From Trifolium pratense (taxonomy: Eukaryota > Streptophyta > Magnoliopsida > Fabales > Fabaceae), in the NCBI RefSeq assembly GCF_020283565.1, contig NC_060063.1, positions 19,472,720-19,536,719 on the forward strand: a stretch of DNA of 64,000 nucleotides. The letters run 5' to 3'. This document shows positions 36,895 to 47,591 of the stretch, one piece after another. Position numbers and translations under genes: made by a program. The notes under the pieces were generated by a model. The model did not search any database. It worked only from the letters and a program-made list of their open reading frames with translations, and was not told where the DNA came from. Numbering within the stretch: position 1 is the stretch's first letter; every line of letters starts with the position of its first letter.

Positions 36895-37941
36895 TGAAAT
36901 TCCTGGCACACAGTAGACAGGTGTTAATCAAAGTGTGTCAACACTTGTCTGTCACGTAGTAGACAGATGTTGACCAAGGTGCGTCAACACTTGTCTATAC
37001 ATAGAACACATAACACAAAATAATAAAGACAATAACGTAAATAACACACAAGAGTTGTTAACCCAGTTCAGCCAACCTGCCTACTCTGGGGGATACCAAT
37101 CCAGGAATGAAGTCCACTATCACCAGTATTACTTCGAAGCTAAACTCACCCGTTTACAACTCCTCACTTAATCACTACCCAATGACACTTCTACCTAGGA
37201 ACTCCTAGATATGAGACCCCGTCTCAATTCCCACCTTAACAACACACTCAGCGTTGTTATTAACTCAACGATTACGAATGGTGGAGACACACTCCTATGA
37301 AACTAAGATTCACTCTTGCTTAAAAGCTTGCGAGCAAATCACACATAACACTAGAACAGTCTCCGTACTTCAAAGCTTAGGAGAAGTTCACAATTACAAC
37401 TCAATAAAACACAGGTCCTAAGCTTGCATCAATGAGATACAAGAAAGGCTCACAATTAACACTCTAAAACCCTAAAAACACACACTTTGTAAGAACACGG
37501 TTTTAGATGCTTGAAACCATATGCTTGTCTTCGTATTTATAGTAGTAGAATGACTTGGGCTTCAAGACAAAGTTAGGGCTTCTAGAATTGCGGCAGCAGC
37601 TGATATAATTTCGAAAATAATAATTGTATTTTTGAATCACAAAAATATATTTTCTAAAAATATAATTCCTTTAGAAAATATAACTAGGGTTTGGCTGCCT
37701 CCTGAAACACATTAAACACGTGTGCCTTCCTCTGTAAGAAACCTTGAAACAATTCTTCAATCAAATTTTCAAAAGATTGAGTAGAAAATAAAAACCGTTA
37801 GCTGGCGCGCACTGTCAGACGGACATGTGTTGTTCCAATGTGTACCCACATCTGTCGCAACACTTGGTGTAGGCACATATGTCTCAACACTTGGCTAAAG
37901 GATGTTTTTGCAAAATGTAGCCAACATACAAAAACCCAACA
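36895..37941 (-). repeat. Sirevirus 3' LTR
   Basis: 1047 bp, TGTTGGGTTTTTG at the 5' end on the minus strand, TGAAATTCC at the plus-strand left end. Near the left end are two inverted pairs of the form GACAGGTGTT...AACACTTGTC, apparently a tandem duplication. Against the right LTR it shows scattered substitutions and one indel near 37490-37510. Confidence 0.9.
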
Positions 37942-38574
37942 ATCTCCCCCTTTGGCAAATTTTGGCTAAAACAATATTAGACCAGTATATAGAGTGATAC
38001 AGTATTACCTTTCCTTCGAGTCAACATGATCACACAACTAGGAAAGAAAGTAACACATAGTAAGACTACTTCCAAAAGATGTAAGTAGCATCAGAGGCAA
38101 TGCAACAGCGGAATAAAACACAACTAGCCTCATGGAACAACACAAGGGAGAGATAAACTCCCATAGTGGATGCCAAAAAATAGGAGAAATAAACTGCTAA
38201 TAGTTAAAGCGCATCCATTCATCATAAGAACATCAGGGAAAAATAAATTCCCATAAACATCTGAGAAAAATAAATTCTCAGTCACAGTGAATAGTGGATT
38301 CATTAGTCAGGTGCCATCACACTTGGCACAACACTTGTCATCAAACATATTCAGGCGATCAAGAGATACTATCACTCACACTCCCCCTGAATTCATGCAT
38401 ACTTATCATTAGATAGAGAAAATTCACTACTCCCCCTCAACTCATGCCTATTACTCACATTCCCCCTCAATACGAGCATACGAACATTAGCACAGAACCA
38501 GTCACCAGATGTAAGGACATCTGTCCACACATTTGTCACACACACATTTGTCACACCCACACACTACTCCCCCT
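37942..38574 (-). other. PPT and four more PPT-like tracts
   Basis: The PPT adjoins the LTR (minus strand AAAGGGGGAGAT, 37942-37953). AGGGGGA(G) tracts recur at 38381-38388, 38430-38437, 38461-38467 and 38567-38574. The rest of 37954-38856 is non-coding, with several CACTTGTC-like motifs. Confidence 0.75.
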
Positions 38575-38856
38575 TTTTAGCCATAATTTTGTCAAACTTG
38601 ATGCATAGCAAAACATAGAGTAGTTGACAAACAGAATATCAGAGTGCACATATTACAGACCATAGGCACGCACAGGTGCTAGAAATCCAGGGCCTAGCCC
38701 ACAAAAGATGCGGAGAACAAAAGAGAACATATGAGCTTTTATCCACAATACCAGAACCAAACTACCAAACTCCAGCAATATAGCATGAAGATCATAAGTC
38801 ATAAGGCATAAACCTATACTATCTTCAGCCTATCAACCACTTTGTGCACAGAGCTA

Positions 38857-39178
38857 CTACAACCGAATATAACACCATGGGATACATAACTCATCAGATT
38901 GATAGTTAACAACGGTATTATCACCAGAGTTATCACAAGTCATTACTACGTTTGGAGTTTTCTCTTTCTCAGGGGTATTTGGAAAGTTCTTACCCACCAC
39001 AGTATCATGTGTCTCAAATGTATCAACATTGAGCACAACACCAGTTACAAGTCCCATATGTGTATCCATACTTAGCACAACACCGGTCTCAGAAACAGTT
39101 TCCTTGGGAGACTTATTAACAAACTCATTGGTGGTCTTAGTGGAAGCACCAACAGTAGTTGATCACACCTAACAGCAT
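38857..39178 (-). pseudogene. Remnant of Sirevirus env-like region
   Basis: About 105 codons remain open (TTNEFVNKSPKETVSETGVV onward, ending at the stop at 38857). The stretch resembles part of the 44813-45514 ORF: both have a (V/I)xET.VV..(V/M)DT pattern followed by E/T/P-rich text and V.MT.N. The segment from 39179 to 39804 has no long frame. It lies on the far side of the inserted Athila-like element and is out of frame with the first part, so it is dead coding sequence. Confidence 0.45.
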
Positions 39179-39804
39179 CAGGTGGACACAAGAGGATCAA
39201 CCATCAGTAGTTGATCAACCTTCAACATAATCCTTTGGTCCCAAAAAAAAATAACTCCTCCTTACTTGAAACAACTAAAATGCTCATCCTAGGTAATTTG
39301 CATGACGCTCCAAAGTACAGATAACAATTAACCATTGAACATAAGTTGAAACAGCTCCAATGTTCATAATCCCTTGAAGTGCTTTTTACTACAACAGAAC
39401 AAAAGTTCCATGCTCTCATAGACTTGATAATATCAAGTTAGAGTAAACAACCTCCATCCCGTTTCAGAGAAATACCACTAGACATATTGAGATAAATAAA
39501 TTCTCAATATAAAGATGTCAAGACATTGAGTCTGACATGTCTTCAAGGTCTTCCAGCTTCAGATTAAGGACTCCCCCTTAATAACTGCATAATCTGCTTG
39601 TCAGATGTTCCAACATTTGGGAGGACATCAGTTCCCTTTTCAAGGAACATACTAGGAGATCTTTTATTAAAGCCACTAGAGGTTGGCTTTTAGGTCTGAA
39701 AAGAATAAATTGCCGATAACATCCTACAGATCTCTCTTCAACAAACTCATATATGAGTGCCTTTTTTAGTGGACTTGAGATCACCCTCAAGTATCTTTGG
39801 CATC

Positions 39805-40969
39805 TGATCAGTGCAATTTGGCACATATTTTATGGCTTTGTACTTTGGCATATTGGAAGCTTTTCTAGCCTAATATTAACTTTTTACCATGTTTCTAAAC
39901 TTTGGGTCATAATTGAGCTCTAATGTATTTCTTTGATTAATTTTCGGATTTAATTGCATGTTGATCATTCTCAGTCCGCAGGTCATAACTTGAGCTACGA
40001 GTATCGGATTGAGGTGTGCGAATATGCGTTGGAAAGATAAGAGAAAGAGCTACAACTTTTATGTTAAGGCTAGAACCCAGTTCGGAGCGCAAAGCAGTCA
40101 AATATTTACGTTTATGTTCAAGACTTTATGAAAATAATGTAATTTCGGGTCAAACTTATGTTTTTCGACCCGTAGCTTTTTAAGCCCAATTTTCTATGAG
40201 TACTTAAGCAAAAAACGCAGCTAGGGTTTCAGAATTCTGAATTCACGCAAAAATAGAGGCTGCTACATTCTCATGGAAAACTAGCAACCCTAGGTTGATC
40301 CGTTGGTATACGGGAACATCGTTCATGACTTCTTGAGGTTCAATTCTTAATAGTAATTCAGTTTATTTATTTATTGTCTTCTCTTATCAATTCATGCTCT
40401 TTATTTATTTATGAAACTCGAATATAGTGATGCTTAATCTCTATTTTGAGTTATATATTGTGAGACTTTTCGGATTGATTCATCGCTAAGCTTGTATGAC
40501 TAGTTCGAATAGGAATTGATATAGGTTTTTTCGCGCTTAGCAAAAAAGGGTTGGTCGAAATCTGTCATGATACAAACCGTGTTCTAAGTGACGCTTTTCA
40601 CTACTCATGGTTAGTTGAACACATTCTTTGCTTAATCGAATGAATTCGTATAAACTGTTTATCGCTTGTATAATCGGTCTTATAAACCAACCAAGGCATG
40701 AATATATAAACAATATTTTATGTGAACCGAGGATAGAATCATAACGAAGTTTTCCTAAAACCAATAGATTGATCGTCTTTTTATCAATTGAATTTCTAAT
40801 ACTCTTTCGATCTAAACAAACCCAAAACCCCATATTTAATTGTGTTATTCATTGTTCTTATTTTTACTAATTATTAAATTAGAGCTCCTTGTGAGACGAC
40901 CAAGGTTAACTACCTTGTTACTACTTTTCTTAATTAAAACTTATTTTGATCACGAAACGACAACGATCA
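39805..40969 (+). repeat. 5' LTR of the Athila-like element
   Basis: 1165 bp, begins TGATCAGTGC and ends ACAACGATCA. It has a four-base insertion (near 40491) relative to the 3' LTR. ORFs inside, such as 40537-40833, recur in both LTRs and have no recognisable product. Confidence 0.9.
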
Positions 40970-40972
40970 AAT

Positions 40973-40990
40973 TGGCGCCGTTGCCGGGGA
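40973..40990 (+). other. Primer binding site, Athila type
   Basis: TGGCGCCGTTGCCGGGGA starts three bases after the LTR end, the characteristic Athila-lineage primer site. Confidence 0.85.
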
Positions 40991-41419
40991 TCTCTGATTA
41001 GGATTAGTAAAATTTAGAACTAACTAACGTTACTAACACTTTTTGTTTTGTGAGTTTTTGTTGTGTTTCAGGTTCTGACGTTGAATTTTGTAGTGAAGCT
41101 GAAAAATAATTAATTTTCGGTTGATATCTCAGATTGATCCGAAATTTGGTCCACAAATCCGAAACAAATCAAGGAACAAAACTTTCGTATCTTGGATACG
41201 AAAATTGAGGCTGAAATTGCGAAATTCCTTCGTTTAGACCACTTTTTATTTTTTTTTGAATTTTCCATACATTTAAAAAAATCCCAAAAAATTATATTTA
41301 GATTTGTTTGATTTTTAGAGATTTTAGGTGTTATTTTTAATTTTTTTTAGATTTTATTTGACTCGGTTTTTATTTTTCTCTTCAATTTATTTAGACAAAA
41401 AAAAAACCAATAAAAAAAA

Positions 41420-42544
41420 ATGGGAGATTCATCGGACCAGTTGGCTTATATCATAAATTGCTTGGATGCAAGAAAACAACAATCTTGCTATCAAAATTAT
41501 ATTCCAAGTGTGATGTGTAATATTTGTTCTTCGAGTTTTCATATTAGTGATGATTGTCCTACATTTTTAGATACTTTTTGTGGTGAGACGCAATTTGTAG
41601 GTAATTTTCAAGGACAATACTATCAAGAACATAATTCATATCCTGCTGAGCAGCCTATTTGGTCATATCCACAGTTTCAGAAAATTGATTCATTGGTGGT
41701 TGAGCCACAACCTAGTTTGGAAGAATTGATAAAGCAGATGGCTGAACATAATAAGCAAATGGATGAATGGATGCAATCCTCTCTTCAAAGTTTAGCAGTC
41801 CAAGTTGAGCAAATAGTCTCCAATGCCCATCTAATTCAAGAGAAGAAGATGTTGCATGATGATGTACAACCTGCTGCACTCTTAGAGGTAATGCAATGTG
41901 ATACAAGTGTTGATGAAACTCCAGGTGAGCCCATTGAAACAATACTTGTTTCTGTTGATGAACACAAAATAAGCAACATAAATTCAAGTGAATGCATGGA
42001 AGAGATCACACCACAAAATTCCTTCGAATCTGTTATAGATGAATTATATACTTCGCTTGAAGTCGATAAGTCTTTTGAAATTTTTGCTTCTAAATGTGAT
42101 GTTTGTAATGTTTGTTGTGAGACCAATGCAGCCATTGTAAGTGAAGAAATTTTGATGCCGACAACCACTTATGCAGAAATTCAAAAGAATTCAATAACAA
42201 TTGAATTTGACACTACAAGTGTGGATGTTAGCCGCAAGCAACCATTGCCCATAGCGGAAAATTTGTTGATGGAACCTTTGATTAAGCCACGCAACATGCA
42301 GTTGTCCTTCACTATTTATGCATCTCTTCCACCTATTTTATCCGACTCACCAGTTAATTGTGGATTTTGTGATTCCCGTGCTTTTGTTATTGCAGGTCCA
42401 CCATATACATTGGCTATTCCTCCTAAGCCACCAGATTTTTTACTAAAGGGCGAGTCCACTTGCCACTTGCTTCTTCCTGTTACGTGTATTCGTAGTGTGG
42501 AACGACCTCCTCCAAAACCACCAGACATGAAAGCTACACCTTAG
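41420..42544 (+). CDS. Gag-derived ORF of the Athila-like element
   Basis: 374 aa, ATG preceded by an A-rich leader. Residues about 30-50 hold a CNIC...H....C arrangement like a degenerate zinc knuckle. Residues about 95-140 (SLEELIKQMAEHNKQMDEWM) match the helical C-terminal part of Athila Gag in character. The rest is acidic with several Cys and ends in Pro-rich repeats (PPPKPPD). No protease or polymerase motif follows. The frame is uninterrupted in an element whose LTRs have already diverged, so either it is young or the frame is kept by selection. It could package its own RNA with help from an Athila relative; that is inference. Confidence 0.7.
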   Translation: MGDSSDQLAYIINCLDARKQQSCYQNYIPSVMCNICSSSFHISDDCPTFLDTFCGETQFVGNFQGQYYQEHNSYPAEQPIWSYPQFQKIDSLVVEPQPSLEELIKQMAEHNKQMDEWMQSSLQSLAVQVEQIVSNAHLIQEKKMLHDDVQPAALLEVMQCDTSVDETPGEPIETILVSVDEHKISNINSSECMEEITPQNSFESVIDELYTSLEVDKSFEIFASKCDVCNVCCETNAAIVSEEILMPTTTYAEIQKNSITIEFDTTSVDVSRKQPLPIAENLLMEPLIKPRNMQLSFTIYASLPPILSDSPVNCGFCDSRAFVIAGPPYTLAIPPKPPDFLLKGESTCHLLLPVTCIRSVERPPPKPPDMKATP

Positions 42545-43614
42545 CCCTCGGGTGTGTTCCTTCCTTTTTCTTTTTGCTTATTGTTATATATTGCGGACAA
42601 TGTCTGTTTTAAGTGTGGGGGGGGGACATTTATTTATTTTATTTTCCTGTCAATTAAAAAAAAATATAATAATAATAATAAATAAATAAATTTAGCATGC
42701 ATGCAATTGTTATGAGTAGTTACATGTTTTAGGACTAGAGCAATATAGCCGTAGGATTAGTGAAATTTTTGGAAATTCTCGTTTTCATACTTGATATGAT
42801 GATCTTTGCACCTTAATGCACAACTGCTGAAAACCTTGCAAACTTAGTAGTGGCTTGATAAATCTTTAAAATACACAGTCATTATCCTAAGTTGTCTAAG
42901 TATAGAATATGATAAAGAGGTATGATTAGGACTAAGTTTGGGGGAAAACTGAATTACTTGATTGTAGGATCATGGCTAGATTAAATGATGGGATACTACA
43001 CAATAAAAAATTAAAAAAAAAAAAAAAAAATAGAATAAGTTCCTGTGCCCGAAACTGGAGGAACAATAATGAATATGTTGAGTTCCTGTGCCTAAAACTG
43101 GAGGAACAAATGCTGTGTAGGGTGCTCTATTCGGAGTAACAGGTTGGACTCATTACAAGTGAGATCCCGTCAGGTGAAAAGGTAGAGTAGCACCTAAAGC
43201 ATAACTAAAATGAACTTAAGTAGTATCCCTGCGTATAAAAATCAAAAAGCATGTGAGAACAAGAAAGGAATAGCTTCCCCTCAAGCTGAAATCTAAACTC
43301 AAACTCTGAGTTGTAGGAAAGAAAAGGTAGCTTAGTATCCTGACTGTGTAGTTTTTGAGAAGGATCATGTCATGACTCTGGTTGACAGTAATAGGCAGTA
43401 CACACAAACACGCTTGATTATCATTGACGGTTGATATACAGGAGTTATGCCAATCTTTGAAATACAATCCATGGTTTGAGCTTGAATCTTAGAATGTGTT
43501 GATTGCTTATGACGTTGTATCATGCTTTGTTATCTCTTAAAAAAAAAAAGTTTTACTTTAGTCTTTAAACTTGAGTTTTGCTCAGGAGAGCAAAAGAATA
43601 AGTGTGGGGGAATT
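42545..43614 (+). other. 3' non-coding region of the Athila-like element with three G-tracts
   Basis: Runs of AAGTNTGGGGG occur at 42611-42625 (nine G), 42934-42944 and 43600-43610; the last is the PPT two to four bases before the LTR. A 'gttcctgtgcc...aactggaggaac' inverted motif is repeated near 43039-43110. Confidence 0.7.
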
Positions 43615-44775
43615 TGATCAGTGCAATTTGTCACATATTTTATGGCTTTGTACTTTGGCATATTGGAAGCTTTTCTAGCCTAATATTAACTTTTTACCAT
43701 GTTTCTAAACTTTGGGTCATAATTGAGCTCTAATGTATTTCTTTGATTAATTTTCGGATTTAATTGCATGTTGATCCTTCTCAGTCCGCAGGTCATAACT
43801 TGAGCTACGAGTATCGGATTGAGGTGTGCGAATATGCGTTGGAAAGATAAGAGAAAGAGCTACAACTTTTATGTTAAGGATAGAACCCAGTTCAGAGCGC
43901 AAAGCAGTCAAATATTTACGTTTATGTTCCAGACTTTATGAAAATAATGTAATTTCGGGTCAAACTTATGTTTTTCGACCCGTAGCTTTTTAAGCCCAAT
44001 TTTCTATGAGTACTTAAGCAAAAAACACAGCTAGGGTTTCAGAATTCTGAATTCACGCAAAAATAGAGGCTGCTACATTCTCATGGAAAACTAGCAACCC
44101 TAGGTTGATCCATTGGTATACGGGAACATCGTTCATGACTTCTTGAGGTTCAATTCTTAATAGTAATTCAGTTTATTTATTTATTGTCTTCTCTTATCAA
44201 TTCATGCTCTTTATTTATTTATGAAACTCGAATATAGTGATGCTTAATCTCTATTTTGAGTTATATATTGTGAGACTTTTCGGATTGATTCATCGCTTGT
44301 ATGACTAGTTCGAATAGGAATTGATATAGGTTTTTTCGCGCTTAGCAAAAAAGGGTTGGTCAAAATCTGTCATGATACAAACCGTGTTCTAAGTGACGCT
44401 TGTTCACTACTCATGGTTACTTGAACACATTCTTTGCTTAATCGAATGAATTCGTATAAATTGTTTATCGCTTGTATAATCGGTCTTATAAACCAACCAA
44501 GGCATGAATATATAAACAATATTTTATGTGAACCGAGGATAGAATCATAACGAAGTTTTCCTAAAACCACTGGATTGATCGTCTTTTTATCAATTGATTT
44601 TCTAATACTCTTTCGATCTAAACAAACCCAAAACCCCATATTTAATTGTGTTATTCATTGTTCTTATTTTTACTAATTATTAAATTAGAGGTCCTTGTGA
44701 GACGACCAAGGTTAACTACCTTGTTACTACTTTTCTTAATTAAAACTTATTTTGATCACGAAACGACAACGATCA
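43615..44775 (+). repeat. 3' LTR of the Athila-like element
   Basis: 1161 bp, TGATCAGTGC to ACAACGATCA, partner of 39805-40969. Confidence 0.9.
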
Positions 44776-44812
44776 GCATCTCCAACAAGTTAGTTGGACC
44801 TCTCATCAAGTA

Positions 44813-45514
44813 TCAACACACCAAGGGATACATCTTCAGAGGATAACAAAGTGTTGCATCCTTAGCACTCAAAACCACCAAGAGTTTTCCATCAGATATA
44901 TATGCAGCGGAATTTGAACCAGAAAACTCCTCAATAAACTTCAGCCACAACATAATGACTTTTGCACAAACTCCACATTCTAGGTGCAACAGGTTAATAT
45001 AGGTTTGAAAATAAATCAAACCATACAACAAATCATCACCAAAGCTACACGCCTGAATAATAATGGTCAAGTCTATTACACACCCTGTCATGAATAGTCC
45101 ATCCTCCACTTCTAGGGACCATTCAACCAATATGAACTTCTTCAAGTTCAAACAACTTTTCTCATTAGATGGGGAATTAACATCAGTGTGTTCGTCAGAC
45201 ACTTCTTCCTTATTATCAGTCATCACCTGGCCATTTTCATTTCCAGGAACAGTCACATGTTTGGGGAATTCAGGAACAGTTTCACCTTGTGTATTCTCTC
45301 GGGCCAAGGATGTGTCAACATCTTGCACAACATTAGTCTCAAGAACGATTTTCTTGAGCCAATCAATCACATAGTATATCATGACTTTACCAGAAGTACC
45401 AACATTAACATTAACTTTAAAAGAAGAGTTCATATCACATTTCCCTTTATTAGCGTGCACCATACAATGAAGATAGGAAAAAGAGGCGGTTGCACGCGTT
45501 ACATGCAGTAACTG
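44813..45514 (-). pseudogene. Env-like ORF of the Sirevirus, first part, behind a leaky stop
   Basis: In frame with pol and directly after its TAG, the reading frame stays open for about 233 codons to the stop at 44813. It begins QLLHVTRATASF. A GKVMIYYVIDWLKK stretch and a CVIDLTIIIQACSFG...LLYGLIYF stretch are hydrophobic; the middle is acidic and Thr/Val-rich. Its position after a suppressible stop is that of the SIRE1 envelope-like gene. It probably continued into 38857-39178 before lesions and the Athila-like insertion. No retroviral envelope motif such as a fusion peptide is recognisable, so 'env-like' refers to position only. Confidence 0.55.
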
Positions 45515-45517
45515 CTA
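45509..45517 (-). promoter_or_regulatory. Candidate stop-codon readthrough signal (UAG CAR YYA)
   Basis: The minus strand reads TAG CAG TTA, matching the TMV-type leaky-stop consensus UAG-CAR-YYA. It ends the pol frame, and the env-like frame follows without a shift. SIRE1 is reported to express its env-like ORF by such suppression. Confidence 0.75.
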
Positions 45518-47065
45518 CAATTCTTTAAATAGGCAAATACTTAGCTTGCCCCTTAATTTTCTAGATTGAGCTTCTTCTTTCAAATTCTTGGGAATTACAT
45601 ATGTAGATCTTCTTATGGTAACTCCTTGGTCAGGATTTCTAATAGAGATTTCCTTTGAGTGGTTCTTCTGAACTCTGATTAATGGACCTTTGTTTGGTCT
45701 CACATTCTCTGTATTAGGCTCAAAGTCTTGAACAGAATCATATTCAGGTTGATCATCATCTGGTGTTGGGACAGGTGTGACTACATTTGTCTCTTCAGCT
45801 AAATCTACACTTGTCAAATCAGTATCATCAATTACAACATTGATTGATTCCATCATGGTTTTCGTTCTAGAATTGAAAATTCTATAGGCTCTGCTGTTGG
45901 TTGAATACCCTAGAAATATTACCTCATCACTTTTGGGATCCAATTTCCTCCTAGGTTCTCTATCGGCCAAGATGTAACATTTTGATCTGAACACATGGAA
46001 ATATTTTACAGTAGGCTTTCTGTTCTTACATAGTTCATACAGTGTTGTTGCAGTACCTGTTCTTAATGTTACTCTATTATGGATGTAACATGCAGTATTC
46101 ATAGCTTCAGCCCAAAATTTATAAGGAGGATTTTTGGCATGTAACATAACCCTAGCAGATTCTTGTAAAGTTTTGTTCTTTCTCTCAACCACACCATTTT
46201 GTTGAGGTGTAATAGGTGAAGAGAATTCATGAGCTATTCCTTCAGCAGCACAAAACTCAGCAAATTTAGAGTTTTCAAACTCCTTTCCATGGCCACTTCT
46301 AATTCTTAAAATACCACAATCGTTTTCTTTTTGAAGTTGTAAGCAAAGATCTTTGAATTCATCAAAGGTTTCAAATTTTTCCCTAATGAAATTAACCCAA
46401 GTGTATATAGAGAAACCATCAACAACAACAAAAGCATATTTCTTACCTCCAAGGCTTTCAACTTGCATAGGACCCATCAAGTCCATGTGTAGTAGCTCAA
46501 GAACTCTAGAAGTGGACAAGTGTTGCAGCTTTTGGTGCGACACTTTGGTTTGCTTGCCAATCTGACATTCACCACAGATGTTGCCTTCCTGTATCTGTAA
46601 GTTTGGCAAGCCTATGATAGCCTCCTCAAATATAGCTCTCTTCATACTCGTAAGGTTAAGATGACCTAATTTTTGGTGCCACAACTTAACTTCATCCTCC
46701 TTTGTCAAGATACATGTAGATACATCAGCTTCTCCTAGAGGAACCCACAAGTAACAATTATCTTTCGATCTAACACCCTTCATCAGGATGTCACCTTCAA
46801 CATTGCTAAAAAGGCATTCATTTTTTGTAAAGTTGACTTGCATGCCTTGATCACATAGTTGGCTTATGCTAATTAGATTAGCAGTTAGCCCTTTTACAAG
46901 AAGAACATCTTCAAGTTTAGGTAGACCATAGTTAATTAGCCTTCCTATACCCTTAATTTCTCCTTTAGCACCATCTCCAAATGTTACAAAACTCGTTGCA
47001 TAGGATTTTATATCCATCAAATATTTTTCAACACCGGTCATGTGTCTTGAGCAACCACTATCAAA
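45515..47065 (-). pseudogene. Sirevirus Pol: protease and integrase, RT/RNase H deleted
   Basis: Protease active site FDSGCSRHMTG opens the segment, preceded by TGA at 47066-47068 where the family has Trp. The GAG pre-integrase region holds LWHQKLGHLN and C..C (GECQIGKQ). Integrase catalytic D is in HMDLMGP and E in TPQQNGVVERKN. The second Asp is Gly (RSGHGKEFEN, codon 46292-46294), so the enzyme would be inactive. After the integrase C-terminus (STYVIPKNLKEEAQ) the frame jumps to RKLRGKLSICLFKEL, the typical end of Sirevirus Pol. Hence RT and RNase H were removed by an in-frame deletion near 45570-45590. The stop is TAG at 45515. Confidence 0.88.
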
Positions 47066-47068
47066 GTA

Positions 47069-47470
47069 TCAATCTTCTTTTGATGAGGCTCTAAGAGAAG
47101 TGTGAGAAATCAAGCTTTTCTCACAACTTTCAGCTTCACAACCCTTGGTGTTGGTTGTATCATCCTTTTGTTTCCACTCCTTCTTTGCATTAGTTATGGA
47201 TGGGTCAATTTCTTGAATAGTTTTATTTGGATACTCATATAACTTATAGCAGTAAGGTCTTATGTGCCCCTTTCTTCCACAGTGATGACATCTCCATGAA
47301 CGATATTTGCTTTTATGCCTTGGTATAAATCTAGGATTCTGCCTTCTTTGACGATGTGGAGCCATATGTGGTAACACTTGTCTGTGTGTAGTATGATGTC
47401 CGGTGGACAAGTGTGGTGACATTTTTCCATACATTGTTGGAGAGGGTTGCTTACTTATACTCATACCCAA
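47069..47470 (-). pseudogene. Sirevirus Gag-Pol linker with second zinc knuckle
   Basis: About 133 codons in the same frame as the protease. Residues include CHHCGRKGHIRPYC, a second CCHC knuckle, surrounded by basic His/Arg-rich text. It is separated from the Gag segment upstream by a stop (47592) and a frame change near 47460-47475. Confidence 0.8.
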
Positions 47471-47591
47471 TGCCTGTTTTGGCTCTACTAGGGGTAGGTA
47501 GTTTTTCTAGGATTTCGTCTAGGTCAGTTCCTTTAAATAACATAACAACATGCTTCTTTAGATTCTCAAGATGAGAGTTCAATTCAGTTAC

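Larger units (their letters stand above)
39805..44775 (+). mobile_element. Intact non-autonomous Athila-like LTR element
   Basis: 4971 bp with perfect 5-bp TSD GCATC (39800-39804 and 44776-44780). LTRs are at 39805-40969 and 43615-44775 and differ by roughly 15-17 substitutions/indels by eye. The PBS TGGCGCCGTTGCCGGGGA is of the Athila type. There is one ORF and no protease, RT, RNase H or integrase, so it must be mobilised in trans. Confidence 0.88.

Noticed and set aside
40537..40833. 98-codon minus ORF, with a counterpart at 44370-44639
   Set aside because: It is in both LTRs of the Athila-like element and diverges with them; no sign of coding constraint.
44813..45514. True viral envelope gene
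   Set aside because: Only position and hydrophobic stretches support it; no signal peptide, cleavage site or fusion peptide was recognised, so I call it env-like only.
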